In this document: in pieces, positions 6,201 through 7,608 of the stretch
Position numbering within the stretch: position 1 is the stretch's first letter
Layout: the number at the start of each line of letters is the position of its first letter
Assembly (NCBI GenBank): GCA_903928755.1
Contig: CAIYSH010000070.1
Location: 1 to 7,608, forward strand
From: an uncultured Alphaproteobacteria bacterium
Lineage (GTDB): Bacteria > Pseudomonadota > Alphaproteobacteria > Caulobacterales > Caulobacteraceae
DNA: 7,608 nt
Direction: 5' to 3'
The notes under the pieces: generated by a model
Databases searched by the model: none
What the model was told of the DNA's origin: nothing
The model's input: the letters and a program-made list of their open reading frames with translations, nothing else
Program-made: the position numbers and the translations under genes

Positions 6201-7190
6201 TCAGTCTGCCCGTGTCCCGAGCCCGTCACCCCAGTCCAGTCGCCGCGCGATGGCATAGTCTGACCGGTCGCGTCGGGCGATCTGCCTCTGCCTGCATGCG
6301 CCGTCGGTCGTGCAGACCTTGAACTCCAGGGCGATCTTTGACTGCCGCGGGGGGGCCAGTATGCGATCTTCAGCCGGGCGAAGGTGGCGGTCGGCACGGA
6401 CGGCCACCAGATAGATGAACTTCTCGTCCTCGAACGGCCGGTCAGCCCCCTTGGCCTGGCGGTGCTCCCGGGACCTGGGCAGGCGCTGGACAAAATGGCA
6501 CCAGTCAGGTGCGATGACCGGACAGGACAGATCATGGGCGCAGGGGGCGGCAATCACAGCCCCCAGGGCCGTCAACCTTTCCCGCGCCAGCTTGATGCGG
6601 GTCCATCCCTCGACGGAGCCGGGCTCCACCAGGACCAAGGCGCCCGTGCAGGCCGCCCAGAGGTTCGAGACCAGGTCCGGGACCTTGTCCTGGGCCATTT
6701 CTGCCAGCACATAGCTGGCCATGACCAGGTCGGCCTCCGGCAGGGTCTGGACTTGTGTCAGGTCTGCCAGGCGGTGCTCTGCCTGCGCCAGGGCGGGCGC
6801 TCCGGAGGCGGCAAGCCGTGCCGCGAGATCCAGGAAAATCCGGCTGGAGTCCAGAAGCACGGCGGTTTCCAGACTGGTCCAGATCGATGTCGCCGCCCAG
6901 CCTGCGGCACCGGGACCCGCCCCGGCGTCGAGCAGGGACCTTGGCGCAAAATCGATGAGCCGGTCATCGGCTTCCGACAGGGCCCTTGCCACGGCAGCAT
7001 AGGTGGCCGGCAGGCGGGCGGCGGCATAGGCGGCCGCATCCTCGGCCGTGCGGATCACCACCTTGGACCCCTGTCCGGCGCGATAGCCTGCGGACATGGC
7101 CGCCGCCCGTTCCGCCAGACCAGACCGCCCAACCCCCTGCAGCAGGCTGTCAATGCCCTGACGAAGGGCTGGCGGCAGGTCCGGGTTCAA
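6201..7190 (-). CDS. Rsm22/METTL17-family ribosomal small-subunit assembly protein (SAM-dependent methyltransferase fold)
   Basis: This 329-residue protein belongs to the Rsm22 family, the bacterial relatives of yeast Rsm22 and human METTL17, which act in maturation of the small ribosomal subunit. The N-terminal helices (LPPALRQGIDSLLQGVGRSGLAERAAAMSAGYRAG) are typical. A Rossmann methyltransferase fold begins with motif I, LLDAGAGPGAAGWAA (86-100). The C-terminal part carries CAHDLSCPVIAPDWCHF and the basic PRSREHRQAKGADRPFEDEKFIYL. Cys217, Cys223 and Cys231 have the 6/8 spacing of the METTL17 iron-sulfur site as I recall it, and Cys293 (KVCTTDGACR) supplies a fourth ligand; a 4Fe-4S cluster is therefore likely. 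The product ends in the family-typical RRLDWGDG. The start is TTG at 7188-7190, the most upstream start in this frame, with only a weak AGGT upstream; the next Met (residue 32) would lose conserved helices. The gene starts 11 bases after the acs stop, suggesting co-transcription or translational coupling. Whether it truly methylates rRNA is unsettled for the family. Confidence 0.92.
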   Translation of the reverse strand: MNPDLPPALRQGIDSLLQGVGRSGLAERAAAMSAGYRAGQGSKVVIRTAEDAAAYAAARLPATYAAVARALSEADDRLIDFAPRSLLDAGAGPGAAGWAATSIWTSLETAVLLDSSRIFLDLAARLAASGAPALAQAEHRLADLTQVQTLPEADLVMASYVLAEMAQDKVPDLVSNLWAACTGALVLVEPGSVEGWTRIKLARERLTALGAVIAAPCAHDLSCPVIAPDWCHFVQRLPRSREHRQAKGADRPFEDEKFIYLVAVRADRHLRPAEDRILAPPRQSKIALEFKVCTTDGACRQRQIARRDRSDYAIARRLDWGDGLGTRAD

Positions 7191-7201
7191 GGCGTTGCGA
7201 C

Positions 7202-7608
<407 letters not shown>

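Noticed and set aside
5735..6553. - strand open frame (272 codons) spanning the small protein and the rsm22 3' end
   Set aside because: It overlaps two better-supported genes, runs in a different frame through rsm22, and its composition is a reverse image of Pro/Glu-rich coding sequence.

Overview
The window is a compact, high-GC chromosomal segment of an alphaproteobacterium. The Caulobacter/Phenylobacterium/Brevundimonas group (Caulobacterales) is my best guess, based on the style of the HolA, FtsK, Rsm22 and Acs proteins and on an interrupted palindrome of a kind I remember from alphaproteobacterial genomes. It is mainly housekeeping sequence. I see no insertion sequence, phage gene, CRISPR array, tRNA or rRNA, and base use looks even throughout.

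Layout from left to right. (1) The 3' part of holA (DNA polymerase III delta subunit) runs on the + strand to 870, with its 5' end outside the window. (2) A 67-bp convergent gap holds a small hairpin. (3) On the - strand lies a hybrid sensor histidine kinase (3073 to 938) with a TTG start and a strong ribosome binding site. (4) Upstream of it on the same strand is ftsK (5519 to 3144), the septal DNA translocase; 70 bp separate the two. (5) A 266-bp divergent intergenic region (5520-5785) carries the ftsK leader with a CtrA-like box and a 13-bp palindrome, a GC-rich hairpin, and a 54-bp interrupted palindrome. (6) A small membrane-associated or lipoprotein-like Pro/Glu-rich protein of unknown function lies on the + strand (5786-6160). 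(7) Converging on it is an Rsm22/METTL17-type ribosome-assembly protein on the - strand (7190 to 6201), with the full set of four cysteines expected for a 4Fe-4S cluster. (8) Directly upstream of that gene on the - strand is the 3' end of acs (acetyl-CoA synthetase), which runs off the right edge.

The genes cover replication (holA), chromosome segregation and division (ftsK), signalling (the hybrid kinase), small-subunit ribosome maturation (rsm22) and acetate activation (acs). ftsK with the kinase, and acs with rsm22, are two same-strand pairs that may each be co-transcribed. No clearly new multi-gene system is visible. The parts most worth a second look are the ftsK/small-protein divergent region, the 54-bp palindrome, the uncharacterised small protein, and the orphan hybrid kinase downstream of ftsK.
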